50,858 nucleotides of DNA from Actinomycetes bacterium (GTDB lineage: Bacteria; Actinomycetota; Acidimicrobiia; Acidimicrobiales; Acidimicrobilacustridaceae): NCBI GenBank assembly GCA_029782145.1, contig JAKOVH010000019.1:1-50858 (forward strand), in the 5' to 3' direction. Made by a program: the position numbers and the translations under genes. This document shows positions 32,227 through 40,964 of this stretch, piece after piece; within the stretch, counting starts at the first letter, position 1; each line of letters starts with the position of its first letter. The notes beneath the pieces are model-generated. The model was not told the DNA's origin. It ran no database searches and saw nothing but the letters and a program-made list of their open reading frames with translations.

Positions 32227-33129
32227 TCACCCGCTCGCGCTGCTCGAACCGCCGACGCCGGCCTGCACGTCGCGGCGGACGCTGTCGATCATGTTCTGCA
32301 TGTACGACGGGATCTGCGACGTGTCGACGGCGTCGAGGTCGGCCTGGGCCGCGGCGAAGTCGCGCGCGTTGCGCTCGAGGATGGCCCGGAACACCCGGGC
32401 GTCGGCGTAGCCGGGATCGGTGGCGATGGCCCGGTCGAGCCACTGCCGGGCCTCGTCGACGAGCTGCGAGGCGGCCGCGGCGTCGGTGTTCGTGGCGATG
32501 GTGTTGATCACCCAGCCGCGGTAGGTCATGGCCTCGACGTTGCGCGGCGAGATCTCGAGCACCTTGTCGTAGGTCTCGATCGCCTTCTTGTAGGCCTCGA
32601 GCGCACCCTGGCCGTCGCCGCGCTGGAGGGCCTGGGTGGCCTGCCCCGTGTGCTGCTGGGCCTCGAGCAGCAGGTTGGCGCTGTCCTGGCGGGTGTCGCC
32701 CGAGATGCCCTGGCCGGGGGCCCGGCTGTCGGAGCCCCGGAAGACGAGCCAGCCGACCCCGGTGGCCAGGACGGCCACGACGCACAGGGCCACCGCCGTG
32801 CGGCCCCACGAGCGCGGCGCCCGGGCCGAGGTGGCGAGCGCCCGGCGGTCGTCGATGGCCCGCAGCACCGTGGCGGCGCGAGCCGTGTAGTCGTCCTTCA
32901 GCTCGGCGTAGTCGTCGTCGTCGACGTCGCCGGCGTCGTGCTCGCGCTCGAGGTCGTCGAGGGAGCGCAGCAGGAAGTCACGCTCCTCCTCCAGCGCGGC
33001 GAGGGCGTCGGGGTCGAGCCGGCGGCGCACCACCGCCTCCGACGGGCGGGCGGCGGCGTCGGGCCGCGTCGTTCGAGCGGCCCTGCGGGCCGCGGTGCCT
33101 CCCCGGGCCGAGGGCTCGGTGGTGCTCAC
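32227..33129 (-). CDS. CcmI-like TPR protein of cytochrome c maturation
   Basis: 300 residues. N-terminal cytoplasmic segment with LEEERDFLLRSLDDLEREHD (about 47-66) and a YAELKDDYTARAA heptad-like region, as in CcmI N-termini. One TM at about 113-131 and a periplasmic-side TPR domain ~140-290: GDGQGALEAYKKAIETYDKV, then PGYADARVFRAIL. It should hold apocytochrome c and hand it to CcmFH. Its start overlaps the ccmH stop by 4 bp. Last gene of the operon. Confidence 0.82.
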   Translation of the reverse strand: MSTTEPSARGGTAARRAARTTRPDAAARPSEAVVRRRLDPDALAALEEERDFLLRSLDDLEREHDAGDVDDDDYAELKDDYTARAATVLRAIDDRRALATSARAPRSWGRTAVALCVVAVLATGVGWLVFRGSDSRAPGQGISGDTRQDSANLLLEAQQHTGQATQALQRGDGQGALEAYKKAIETYDKVLEISPRNVEAMTYRGWVINTIATNTDAAAASQLVDEARQWLDRAIATDPGYADARVFRAILERNARDFAAAQADLDAVDTSQIPSYMQNMIDSVRRDVQAGVGGSSSASG

Positions 33130-33677
33130 CGCGACGAGCCCTCGCCGTGAGCGTCGTCCGCCTCGACGGCCTGCTCGTGCTCGCGCCGCAGGGCGGCCTC
33201 GACCAGCGCCCGGTCGGCGGCGCTGGCGTGGGCCGGGGCCTCACCGCTCCAACGCCGGAACACCACCACCAGGCCGGCGACGGCCACCGCGAAGGCGACC
33301 ACCGGCAGGATCCAGATCAGCGCGTTCACGCCCGACGCGGACGGGGTGAGCAGGATGGCATCGCCGTAGCGCCCGGCGTAGTAGGCGCGGATGTCGCCGT
33401 CACCCTGGCCGTTCTGGACCCGCTCGGCGATGTCGGCCCGGATCTCCTGGGATGCCGGGGCGTTCGACTCGGCCACCGACTCACCCGAGCAGGTGGGGCA
33501 CTTGATGGTCTTGGCGATGGCGGCGACCCGGTCCTGCGGCGTGGGGGTGCCCGTGCTCCCGAAGGCGGCGATCGACAGGCACGTCACCACCACCACGGCC
33601 AGCGCCGCCCACGGCAGCCAGCGCCGCACCGGCGACCCGGCGGACAGCGCGGACCTCTCGGGAGCGGGCTCGGGCAC
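33126..33677 (-). CDS. ccmH: CcmH, apocytochrome c thiol reductase of System I
   Basis: 183 residues from GTG 33677, which starts 1 bp after the ccmG stop and has CAGGGG upstream. An ATG at 33707 overlapping ccmG is an alternative. TM at about 20-40; active CxxC in KTIKCPTCSGESVAES (about 57-72); DIRAYYAGRYGDAILLTPSA (about 94-113); second TM at about 118-140. This is the standard CcmH/CycL domain and reduces the haem-binding cysteines of apocytochrome c. The C-terminus is a charged tail. Confidence 0.92.
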   Translation of the reverse strand: MPEPAPERSALSAGSPVRRWLPWAALAVVVVTCLSIAAFGSTGTPTPQDRVAAIAKTIKCPTCSGESVAESNAPASQEIRADIAERVQNGQGDGDIRAYYAGRYGDAILLTPSASGVNALIWILPVVAFAVAVAGLVVVFRRWSGEAPAHASAADRALVEAALRREHEQAVEADDAHGEGSSR

Positions 33678-33678
33678 G

Positions 33679-34290
33679 TCAGGACCCCTGCGCCGCGGCC
33701 ATGCCACCGGCGGCGTCGATGACCTGGTCGAGGGCCTCGGCGGTGACGCCCTCGAGCCGCCCGATCACCAGGCCGCTGGGGGCCACGACGTAGGTCTCGG
33801 GCACCCCGGTGATGCCGTAGTCGAGGGCGATGCGGCCGGTGTCGGAGGGGATGACCGGCCAGCTCCCGCCCTGTTGGGCGAAGAACTCCTCGATGGCTGC
33901 GGGCTCGTCGTCGAAGGCGACGCTCACGACCTGCACCGGGTCGTCGGCGTGCTGCTGAGAGAACTTCACCAGCTCGGGGTGCTCGACGCGGCACGGCGTG
34001 CACCAGGTGGCGAAGAAGTTGACCAGCACCCACTCGCCGCGGTGCTGGGCGAGGGAGAACGTGGAGCCGTCGAGGGTCTGCCCGCTCACGTCGGGGGCGG
34101 CCTGGCCCACGATCTTGCTCGACACCGGCTCGCTCGTGCCCCGCGTGGCGAGCAGGGCGATGAGCGCCACGAGCACGATGCCGACCACGATGGCGGCGTT
34201 GCGGGCCGTGTGGCCCCTGCGGGCCGGCAAGGCCTCGTCGCCGCCGCCGCCGTCGCGAGCCGGTCCGGTGGCCTCGTCGGTGACGCTCAC
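33679..34290 (-). CDS. ccmG: CcmG/TlpA-type thiol-disulfide oxidoreductase
   Basis: 203 residues. N-terminal cytoplasmic Gly/Asp-rich part, signal anchor at about 31-49, then a thioredoxin fold. FFATWCTPCRVEHPEL (about 92-107) holds the WCxPC site and GITGVPETYVV (about 160-170) the cis-Pro. The acidic and GVPETY features are typical of CcmG/ResA. It supplies electrons to the CcmH/apocytochrome pair. The start overlaps the ccmF stop by 4 bp. Confidence 0.92.
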   Translation of the reverse strand: MSVTDEATGPARDGGGGDEALPARRGHTARNAAIVVGIVLVALIALLATRGTSEPVSSKIVGQAAPDVSGQTLDGSTFSLAQHRGEWVLVNFFATWCTPCRVEHPELVKFSQQHADDPVQVVSVAFDDEPAAIEEFFAQQGGSWPVIPSDTGRIALDYGITGVPETYVVAPSGLVIGRLEGVTAEALDQVIDAAGGMAAAQGS

Positions 34291-36326
34291 ACCGGCACCT
34301 CCTCGGCGTCGCGCTCGTCGTCGACGTCGGCGCGCCCGGGACGCGGGGCGACGCCCTCACGCCCCGACGGGCCCCTCCCCGCGCGCGCACCCGGCAGCGG
34401 GGCCGACACGGGGTCGATCGGGTTGCGGCGCCGGCCCGGGAACACGGCGAGCAGCGTGCCCAGGGCCATCACCGCGCCGCCGATCCACAGCCAGATGACG
34501 AGCGGCTGGATGGTGACCCGAACCGTGATCGACGTGCGGTCGCCGTCGGGCACCTGGATGAGCGAGAGGGCGACGTCGTCGGTGAGGGTGGAGCGCACCG
34601 ACGGGGTGCCGATGGTCTGCGAGCCGTTGGCGAACTTGTTGAGCGACGGGCCCCACGGCCCGGTGCCGTCGATGCGGATCAGCGCCTGGTTCACGACCTT
34701 GGCGCCTTCGTCGCGCACCTGCTGGCCCTCGTAGGTGAGGGTGTGGCCGGCGAAGCTGGCGCTCTGGCCCGGCTCGAGGGTGAGCTCGGCCTGGCGCACG
34801 AAGCTCCCGCTGGCGGCCACGGCGACGGCGATGACCACCACGCCGATGTGCACGACCATGCCCCCGTTGGCCCGGCCGACCAGGCCCCGCCACCCCTGCC
34901 GGCGGGTGGCGAGCACGATCTGGCGGCCGGCCGACCCGGCGGCGAACCCGCCGAACCCGAACGCCAGCACGGCGCCGACGCCGCGGGCGCCGAGGGCGAC
35001 GCCGACCACCATGGCGGCGGCGCCGATCCACGCCGGCCACAGGAGGCGGTGCCGCAGCAGCTCGCCGCTCGCCTTGCGCCACGGCAGCACCGGCGCGACG
35101 GCCATGAGGAACAGCAGCGTGAGGCTCAACGGGATGGTCATCCGGTTGAAGTACGGCGTGCCGACCGAGATGCGGTCGTCGTTGATGGCCTCGATGACCA
35201 ACGGGAAGATCGTGCCCATCAGCACCACGAAGGCGAAGGCGCCGAACAGCACGTTGTTGGCGAGGAAGGCGCCCTCACGCGAGATCGGCGAGTCGATGCG
35301 GCCCGGCGAGCGCAGCCGGTCGCCTCGCCAGCCGATGAGCCCCACCGTGGTGAGCACGATCAGCGAGAAGAAGACCAGCAACGCCGGGCCGATGCTCGAC
35401 TCGGTGAAGGCGTGGACCGACTCGAGCACGCCCGACCGGGTGATGAACGTGCCGAGGATGGTGAGGGCGAAGGTGGCGCACAGCAGCGAGAGGTTCCAGA
35501 CCCGCAACATGCCGCGCCGCTCCTGGACCATCACCGAGTGGATGTAGGCGGTGCCCGTCAGCCACGGCATGAACGAGGCGTTCTCCACCGGGTCCCACGC
35601 CCAGTAGCCGCCCCAGCCGAGCACCTCGTAGCTCCACCACGAGCCCAGCACGATGCCGACGGTGAGGAAGCCCCAGGCGATCAGCGTCCAGCGGCGGGTG
35701 GCGAGCAGCCAGCCCTCCCCCACCCGGCCGGTGACCAGGGCGGCGATGGCGAAGGCGAACGGCACGGTGAACCCGACGTAGCCCAGGTAGAGCATCGGCG
35801 GGTGGAACGCCATCAGCGGGTGGTTCTGCAGCAGCGGATTGGGGCCGGGCCCGTCGTAGCCCGGTGCCGGGCTGACGCTCTCGAAGGGGTTGGCCGGCCC
35901 GGCGAGCAGGAAGAAGAAGAACCCGGCGACCACCAACATGGTGGCCAGCGCCCAGCCCACCAGCGGGTCGTCGAGGCGCTTGCGGAACTTCACGACGACG
36001 GCGACGAGGTACCCGCCGAGGATGGTGCCCCACAAGATGATCGAGCCCTCGAGCGCGCCCCACAGCGTGGCGAAGTTGTAGAGCGCCGGGGTCTTGGTGG
36101 AGCCGTTGTCGTACACGTAGCGCACCGTGAAGTCGCGGGTGATGAGCGCGTGCTCCATGGCGGCGAAGGCGACCACCCCGCCCAGCAGGACCAGCACCGA
36201 GTAGGCCCTGGAGAGGCGCACCAGCTCGGGCTTCTTGCGCACCAGCCCGTAGACGACGGTGACGGCGCCGAGGACGGCGGCGGCCAGCCCGAGGGTGACC
36301 CCGGCGCGGCCGAGGGCGACGTTCAC
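34287..36326 (-). CDS. ccmF: CcmF, haem lyase core of cytochrome c System I
   Basis: 679 residues, the usual size. Multiple TM helices. The haem-handling WWD domain is LGWGGYWAWDPVENASFMPW (about 226-245). FATLWGALEGSIILWGTILG occurs early (about 85-104). AFHPPMLYLGYVGFTVPFAF and the late THIGV/MVVHIGVVVIAVAVA region are also canonical. It joins haem delivered by CcmE to CxxCH of apocytochrome c. The C-terminal ~60 residues form a charged low-complexity cytoplasmic tail. Overlaps ccmE and ccmG by 4 bp each. Confidence 0.96.
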   Translation of the reverse strand: MNVALGRAGVTLGLAAAVLGAVTVVYGLVRKKPELVRLSRAYSVLVLLGGVVAFAAMEHALITRDFTVRYVYDNGSTKTPALYNFATLWGALEGSIILWGTILGGYLVAVVVKFRKRLDDPLVGWALATMLVVAGFFFFLLAGPANPFESVSPAPGYDGPGPNPLLQNHPLMAFHPPMLYLGYVGFTVPFAFAIAALVTGRVGEGWLLATRRWTLIAWGFLTVGIVLGSWWSYEVLGWGGYWAWDPVENASFMPWLTGTAYIHSVMVQERRGMLRVWNLSLLCATFALTILGTFITRSGVLESVHAFTESSIGPALLVFFSLIVLTTVGLIGWRGDRLRSPGRIDSPISREGAFLANNVLFGAFAFVVLMGTIFPLVIEAINDDRISVGTPYFNRMTIPLSLTLLFLMAVAPVLPWRKASGELLRHRLLWPAWIGAAAMVVGVALGARGVGAVLAFGFGGFAAGSAGRQIVLATRRQGWRGLVGRANGGMVVHIGVVVIAVAVAASGSFVRQAELTLEPGQSASFAGHTLTYEGQQVRDEGAKVVNQALIRIDGTGPWGPSLNKFANGSQTIGTPSVRSTLTDDVALSLIQVPDGDRTSITVRVTIQPLVIWLWIGGAVMALGTLLAVFPGRRRNPIDPVSAPLPGARAGRGPSGREGVAPRPGRADVDDERDAEEVPV

Positions 36327-36874
36327 GGCGTCGGCGCCCCGGTGCCGGCGGTGGTGCTCGGCGCCACCTGCCCGCCCGTCTCGGCCTCGGCGATGCGGTC
36401 CTGGTGCTCGGCCGTGTAGGTCTCGCTGTGCTTGACGATCATGAGGTCGGACTGGAACGTCGTCGACCCGTCGGCGGCGAAGTGGCCCTCGAGCAGCACG
36501 GCCTCGTTGGCCTTGAACATCTCGGGCGGGTCGCCGGCGTGCTGCACGGGGAGCTCCACGCCGTTGTAGGTGAGCACGAAGTCCACGCCCTCACCGGTGC
36601 GCCGGTCGGTGCCGGGCTCGACGGTGCCCTGGAGGCGGAAGCGCTTGGTGCCGAGGGTGTCGCGCTGGGCCACCGCCTCGTCGACGTTGCGGTAGAAGGT
36701 CGTGGCGCTGCCGAGGGCGTTGACGAGCACGTAGCCGCCCACGAGGACGACCACGACGAGCAGCGCCATGGCCGGCAGGCGGCTCTTCGTCGTCTTGGAC
36801 CGCGAGGGCGCGGTGGTGACCGCGCCGTCGGGACCGGCCTCGGCCTCGGGCCCGGTGCGGGGCGTCAGCTCCAT
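36323..36874 (-). CDS. ccmE: CcmE haem chaperone
   Basis: 183 residues: Ser/Lys-rich N-terminus, one TM (about 35-55) and an OB-fold. The covalent haem-binding site is IVKHSETYTAEH (about 147-158), where His150 and Tyr154 fit the H-x3-Y motif of classical CcmE rather than the Cys variant. VLTYNGVELPVQHAGDPPEMFKANEAVLLEG (about 99-130 in pieces) is the usual OB core. The Pro/Thr tail is typical of actinobacterial versions. Starts inside the 3' end of ccmD. Confidence 0.94.
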   Translation of the reverse strand: MELTPRTGPEAEAGPDGAVTTAPSRSKTTKSRLPAMALLVVVVLVGGYVLVNALGSATTFYRNVDEAVAQRDTLGTKRFRLQGTVEPGTDRRTGEGVDFVLTYNGVELPVQHAGDPPEMFKANEAVLLEGHFAADGSTTFQSDLMIVKHSETYTAEHQDRIAEAETGGQVAPSTTAGTGAPTP

Positions 36875-37002
36875 CGGCGGCGCTCCGGGGGGACCTGCCG
36901 GCTCAGCGAGCGGCCGCGCACGACGGTGATCACGGCGTAGGCGAGGAACGCGCCGAGCACGACCAGCCAGGCGGCGATGACGTAGGGCCAGGTGCCGCTC
37001 AC
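36865..37002 (-). CDS. ccmD: CcmD-like small membrane protein
   Basis: 45 residues from GTG 37002: MSGTWPYVIAAWLVVLG, AFLAYAVITVVRGRSL then a basic tail SRQVPPERRRWS. One TM helix with a periplasm-side W-P-Y-V/I-x-A-A and positive C-terminus is the CcmD pattern. It overlaps ccmC by 4 bp and ccmE by 10 bp. CcmD releases holo-CcmE from CcmABC. Easy to miss in automatic annotation because of its size. Confidence 0.85.
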   Translation of the reverse strand: MSGTWPYVIAAWLVVLGAFLAYAVITVVRGRSLSRQVPPERRRWS

Positions 37003-37808
37003 GGGGCCACCACCCCGGTGTCGGCGGCCACCTCGGCGGCGGCCTCGGCTCGGCGCTCGGCGATGGCCAGGTCGAGGCCCTGCTCGTCGAGCTGCTCCTC
37101 GAGCCAGGCCAGCCGGAAGCGGTGGACGAGCAGCCAGGTGAACAGCAGCCCGATGGCGACGAAGCCGACGAAGAGGGCGAACAGCATGAGGCCCTCGATG
37201 TGGGAGTCGAGGCCGTTGGCGAACAGCGTCGGCTTCTGGTGCAGGGTGCGCCACCACTGCACCGACTGGCGCACGATGACCACGTTGGGCACGAGCAGCA
37301 GCCCGATGATGGCGGCCCGCTTCGACCGCACCGACGGCTCGGCCGGCAGCCGGCGCACGGCGAGGTAGCCGAGCAGGAGCAGCAGCAGCATGGCCGTGGA
37401 GGTGAGGCGGGCGTCCCACACCCAGTAGACGCCCCAGGTGGGGCGGCCCCAGAGCATGCCGGTGGCGAGCGTGACAGCGGTGAAGAGCGCGGCGATCTCG
37501 GCGCTGGCGTAGGCGACCAGCTCCCACCACTGGGACCGCTTCCAGAGGTACAACGCCGAGCCCAGCGTGGTGAGGAAGCAGCCGACGTAGGCGAAGGTGG
37601 CGCTGGGGACGTGGACGTAGAGGATGCGCACGGCGTCGCCCTGGTTGGCGTCGGCGGGGCTGAGCACCAGGCCGAACAGGGCCAGCGTGGCGATGGCGAC
37701 GATGGTGAGGATCCCGAGCACCCTCGTCGCCCGTGAGCCGGTGGAGGTCGGTGCGTCGCCGGCGCCCGACGGTCGCCCCCGGCTCTGGCTGGCGATCTGG
37801 GTGGTCAC
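36999..37808 (-). CDS. ccmC: CcmC haem-handling membrane protein
   Basis: 269 residues from GTG 37808 with GGAGG six bases upstream; a longer frame to 37889 is rejected. Six TM helices. The WWD motif TWGVYWVWDARLTSTAMLLL (about 120-139) and the haem-ligating His segments VHVPSATFAYVG (early) and late SIHFLVQW-like region support CcmC. It transfers haem to CcmE with CcmAB and CcmD. Overlaps ccmB by 4 bp. Confidence 0.95.
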   Translation of the reverse strand: MTTQIASQSRGRPSGAGDAPTSTGSRATRVLGILTIVAIATLALFGLVLSPADANQGDAVRILYVHVPSATFAYVGCFLTTLGSALYLWKRSQWWELVAYASAEIAALFTAVTLATGMLWGRPTWGVYWVWDARLTSTAMLLLLLLGYLAVRRLPAEPSVRSKRAAIIGLLLVPNVVIVRQSVQWWRTLHQKPTLFANGLDSHIEGLMLFALFVGFVAIGLLFTWLLVHRFRLAWLEEQLDEQGLDLAIAERRAEAAAEVAADTGVVAP

Positions 37809-38470
37809 GCTTCCTCCAAGAGGGGCCCGAACCCGAGCACCCCGGCGACGACGTACAGCACGGCGAACACGCCCATGAGCCCGACCCACGGCCAGCCCTC
37901 GGACGGCGTGCCGCCGAGGGCTGCCTCGAAGGCACGGGTCGACCCGATGAGGACCGGAGCGAGCACCGGCAACAGTAGGAGTGGCAGCAGGGTCTCACGA
38001 ACTCGGAGGCCTGCCGCCACGACGCCGTAGAGGGTACCGGCCGCCGCGATCCCCGCGGTCGCGACCAGCACGGTCGCCACCAGCAGCGGCCAGCCGCCGA
38101 GGTGGGTGGTGTAGAGCACGGCCACGCCCACCAGCAGCAGCACCTCGAGGGTGAGCAGCTGCACCGACACGGCCAGCACCTTGCCGAGGTAGATGCCCGC
38201 CGGGTCGAGCCCCGACAGCCGCAGCATGTCGCGGTTCCCGTCGGCGGCCTCCACGGCGAAGCTGCGCTGCAGGGCGAGCAGGCCGCTGAACAGCACCGCC
38301 ACCCAGTAGAGGCCGGGCGTGGCCTTCTCGAGCAGGCCCCGGTCGGGGTCGAGGGCGAAGGCGAACAGCACCAGCACGAGCAGCGCGAAGGGCACCACCT
38401 GGTTGAGCGCCACCCGGGAGCGCAGCTCGAGGCGCAGGTCCTTGCCGGCCACCAGCAGGGCGTCGTGCAT
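37805..38470 (-). CDS. ccmB: CcmB ABC-transporter permease subunit
   Basis: 221 residues, six TM helices (from about residue 20), starting MHDALLVAGKDLRLELRSR. The FERTTGAL-like equivalent is LALQRSFAVEAADGNRDML (about 65-83). LLPLLLLPVLAPVLIGSTRA (about 160-180) is typical of CcmB. Works with CcmA to release the haem-CcmE intermediate. The stop of ccmA overlaps its start by one base (TGATG). Confidence 0.93.
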   Translation of the reverse strand: MHDALLVAGKDLRLELRSRVALNQVVPFALLVLVLFAFALDPDRGLLEKATPGLYWVAVLFSGLLALQRSFAVEAADGNRDMLRLSGLDPAGIYLGKVLAVSVQLLTLEVLLLVGVAVLYTTHLGGWPLLVATVLVATAGIAAAGTLYGVVAAGLRVRETLLPLLLLPVLAPVLIGSTRAFEAALGGTPSEGWPWVGLMGVFAVLYVVAGVLGFGPLLEEA

Positions 38471-39195
38471 CACGAGGCGGCCTCCTCGCGTGTGGCGGAT
38501 GACCGCGGGTCGGGGCGGCGCACCTCCCGGTGGGCCACCCCACCGGCGATGGTGACGACCTCGTCGGCCAGCTCGAGGGAGCGGTCGAGCTCGTGGGAGC
38601 TGAGGATGACGGTGGCGCCGGCCGCGGTGGCGTCGCGGACCAGCTGGTCGACGAGGTCCCGCCCGTCCTGGTCGAGACCGGCGTGGGGCTCGTCGAGCAG
38701 CCACAGCTCCGGCCGGCGGGCGATGAGGCACGCCAGCGAGGTGCGCCGGCGCTGGCCGGCCGAGAGGCGCCCGACGGGGACGTGGCGGAGGCGGCCGTCG
38801 AGGCCCAGGCGGGCCATCGCGGCGTCGGCGTCGGCCGGCTCGGCCCGGGCGGCCCGAGCCCAGAACCGCACGTTGTCGGCCACCGTGAGGTCGTCGTAGA
38901 GGCCGGTGGCGTGGGCCAGGAGGCCGACGCGGTGGCGCACCGCCTTGCGGTCGGCCACGAGGTCGACGCCGAGCACCACGGCCTGGCCCTCGGCGACCGG
39001 CACCAGCCCCGCCAGGGTGCGCAGCAGCGTGGTCTTGCCGGCCCCGTTGGGGCCGCGCAGCAGCACGATGCGGCGCCGGTCGACGTCGAGGTCGACGCCG
39101 GCGAGGGCGGGGAACCGGCCCAGCAGCGCCACCGCTCCCCGGAGGTGGACCACGGGCGCCGCCCCGGTCGGGCGGTCGGGGTGTTCGGGCTCCAT
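38470..39195 (-). CDS. ccmA: CcmA ABC-transporter ATPase subunit
   Basis: 241 residues from ATG 39195. Walker A LRGPNGAGKTTLLRTLAG (about 46-63), Q-loop region VGLLAHATGLYDDLTVADN, signature LSAGQRRRTSLA (about 141-152), Walker B LWLLDEPHAGLD (about 159-170), H-loop VILSSHEL. First gene of the nine-gene ccm operon. ATP hydrolysis drives CcmE haem release. A longer frame to 39333 has no supporting homology. Confidence 0.95.
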   Translation of the reverse strand: MEPEHPDRPTGAAPVVHLRGAVALLGRFPALAGVDLDVDRRRIVLLRGPNGAGKTTLLRTLAGLVPVAEGQAVVLGVDLVADRKAVRHRVGLLAHATGLYDDLTVADNVRFWARAARAEPADADAAMARLGLDGRLRHVPVGRLSAGQRRRTSLACLIARRPELWLLDEPHAGLDQDGRDLVDQLVRDATAAGATVILSSHELDRSLELADEVVTIAGGVAHREVRRPDPRSSATREEAAS

Positions 39196-39355
39196 GGGCG
39201 TCCGACGAGGGTACCCGGCCCGCCCTCGTCGGGACCAAGCGACGACGGGCGACGACGGACGACGAGGCGAACGACGATGGCCCACCAGGCGGGGTGCCGG
39301 GCGGCCGGGGCACCGCGGGACGGAGGGGCGCACCTGCGGGCCGGGCGAGGCTGGC

Positions 39356-39361
39356 TAGGGT
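39356..39361 (+). promoter_or_regulatory. -10 box of leaderless sortase gene
   Basis: TAGGGT, six bases before GTG 39368. Confidence 0.4.
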
Positions 39362-39367
39362 CCTCGC

Positions 39368-40321
39368 GTGCAGTGGTGGCGCGTGGTCGGCGCGATCGGT
39401 CGGTTCATGATGCGGGCAGGGGTCCTGATCCTGCTCTTCGTCGCGTACCAGCTGTGGGGCACCGGCCTGGCCACCGACCGGGCCCAGGACCGCCTGTCCG
39501 ACGAGTTCACGGCGCAGCTCGAGCAGTCCAGCACCACGACCAGCACACCGTCGAGCACGACCTCCACGACGGCGCCGCCCGTCACCGCGCCGGCCGACCT
39601 GCCCGCGCCGGAGCCGGGCGACCCGCTGGCCCGGATCCAGATACCGGCCATCGGGGTCGACTTCATCGTGCTGCAGGGCGTGGACCTCAAGTGGTTGAAG
39701 GAGGGCCCGGGCCACTTCCCCCAGACGCCGCTGCCCGGGCAACCCGGCAACGTCGCCCTCGCCGGGCACCGCACGACCTACAAGGCCCCGTTCAACCGCC
39801 TCGACGAGCTCCAACCGGGTGACGACGTCACCTTCACCACCCTGCAGGGCACCTTCACCTACCAGGTCGACGCCCACGAGACCGACCCGGGCCAACCGCC
39901 GGCCGGGCACTTCGTGGTGAAGCCCAGCCAGGTCGAGATCCTCGACCAGGACGGCACCAACAAGGTCACGCTGATGGCCTGCAACCCCAAGTACAGCGCC
40001 CGCGAGCGGATCGTGGTGACCGCCACGTTGGTGTCGAACCCCGCACCGGCCACGCCCCCGCCACCGGCCGCCACGACCGACGACGGCGGGACGTCGGTCA
40101 CGACCGACGCCTCCCTCGACGCGCTCGCCGGGGGCGACTCCTCGGCCTGGACCCCGGCCGTGCTGTGGATGGGCCTGGCCCTGCTCGTGTGGTTCGTGAC
40201 CTGGTACGCCGGGCGCCGGTGGCACAAGCTGCCCGCCTACCTCGTGGGCACGCCGATCTTCGCCGTCGTGCTCTTCGTCGCCTACGAGAACATCGCTCGG
40301 CTCCTGCCCGCCTCCTACTGA
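39368..40321 (+). CDS. Class E-like sortase
   Basis: 317 residues from GTG 39368. N-terminal TM ~14-30, Thr/Ser-rich linker (~52-75), catalytic sortase domain ~85-230. The His is in NVALAGHRTTYKAPF (about 127-141), the Cys in VTLMACNPKYSARERIVV (about 203-220) and the Arg in RERI. A C-terminal Thr/Pro linker and two TM segments (~262-310) end the protein. Sortases cleave a C-terminal sorting motif and link the protein to cell wall. Class E has an LAxTG-type preference, but no target gene is in the window. Followed 4 bp later by a lipoprotein gene. Confidence 0.9.
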   Translation: MQWWRVVGAIGRFMMRAGVLILLFVAYQLWGTGLATDRAQDRLSDEFTAQLEQSSTTTSTPSSTTSTTAPPVTAPADLPAPEPGDPLARIQIPAIGVDFIVLQGVDLKWLKEGPGHFPQTPLPGQPGNVALAGHRTTYKAPFNRLDELQPGDDVTFTTLQGTFTYQVDAHETDPGQPPAGHFVVKPSQVEILDQDGTNKVTLMACNPKYSARERIVVTATLVSNPAPATPPPPAATTDDGGTSVTTDASLDALAGGDSSAWTPAVLWMGLALLVWFVTWYAGRRWHKLPAYLVGTPIFAVVLFVAYENIARLLPASY

Positions 40322-40325
40322 GCCG

Positions 40326-40931
40326 ATGCCCCGATCCCCTCGGGCGACGACGATCGCCGCCGCCATCCCCGCCCTCGCCGCCGCCGCCTCGCTGCTCGGC
40401 GGGTGCACGACCACGACCGGCGGGTCGGCGCCGTCGTCGTCGAGCACCTCCACCACCGAGGCGCCGGCCGGGACCACCACGACCAGCGAGCCGTCGGCCT
40501 CAGAGGGCAAGGAGCTGTACGTGTACGCGCCCGTCGAGGGCGACTGCATCGACCTTCGTGGCACCAGCGAGGGCGGCGCCCGGACCACTCGCCCCACCCC
40601 CGGTCCCGACGCCACCCCGCGCTCGTCGAACCAGCTGGTCCTGCGCCTCCCCTGCGAGCTCCCGCACCAGTACGACGTCATCGCCGTGGTCGACGCGGGG
40701 CTGCCGAAGCAGCCGCCGCCCGACGACGCGGCGCTCACCACGGCGGCCAAGCAGCTGTGCCCGGCGGCGTTCGCCACCTACGTGGGCACGCCCTACCAGG
40801 CGTCACGGCTCGAGGTGGGATGGGTGCTGCCGAGCGGGGAGCGGCGGGCCCGGGGCATCCAGGAGATCGGGTGCCTGGCGTTCGACCCGAACGGCAAGCT
40901 CACCGGGTCGGTGCGATCGTCCGGTCGTTAG
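40326..40931 (+). CDS. Septum-formation-like lipoprotein
   Basis: 201 residues. Signal peptide and lipobox LLGGC (Cys27) predict a lipoprotein; a Ser/Thr-rich linker (28-60) follows. The mature domain has GDCIDLRG (about 74), a PCELPHQYDVIAVVD strand (about 108-122), LCPAAFATYVG (about 140-150) and IGCLAFDPNGKLTGSV near the end. This C...C-x3-PH-x-YDV...C...C pattern is that of the septum-formation domain (Septum_form) family found in actinobacterial membrane proteins. It lies 4 bp after the sortase gene; a functional link is not established. Confidence 0.8.
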   Translation: MPRSPRATTIAAAIPALAAAASLLGGCTTTTGGSAPSSSSTSTTEAPAGTTTTSEPSASEGKELYVYAPVEGDCIDLRGTSEGGARTTRPTPGPDATPRSSNQLVLRLPCELPHQYDVIAVVDAGLPKQPPPDDAALTTAAKQLCPAAFATYVGTPYQASRLEVGWVLPSGERRARGIQEIGCLAFDPNGKLTGSVRSSGR

Positions 40932-40964
40932 CCGACTGACGATACTGGTGGAGCCAGTGCCGGC

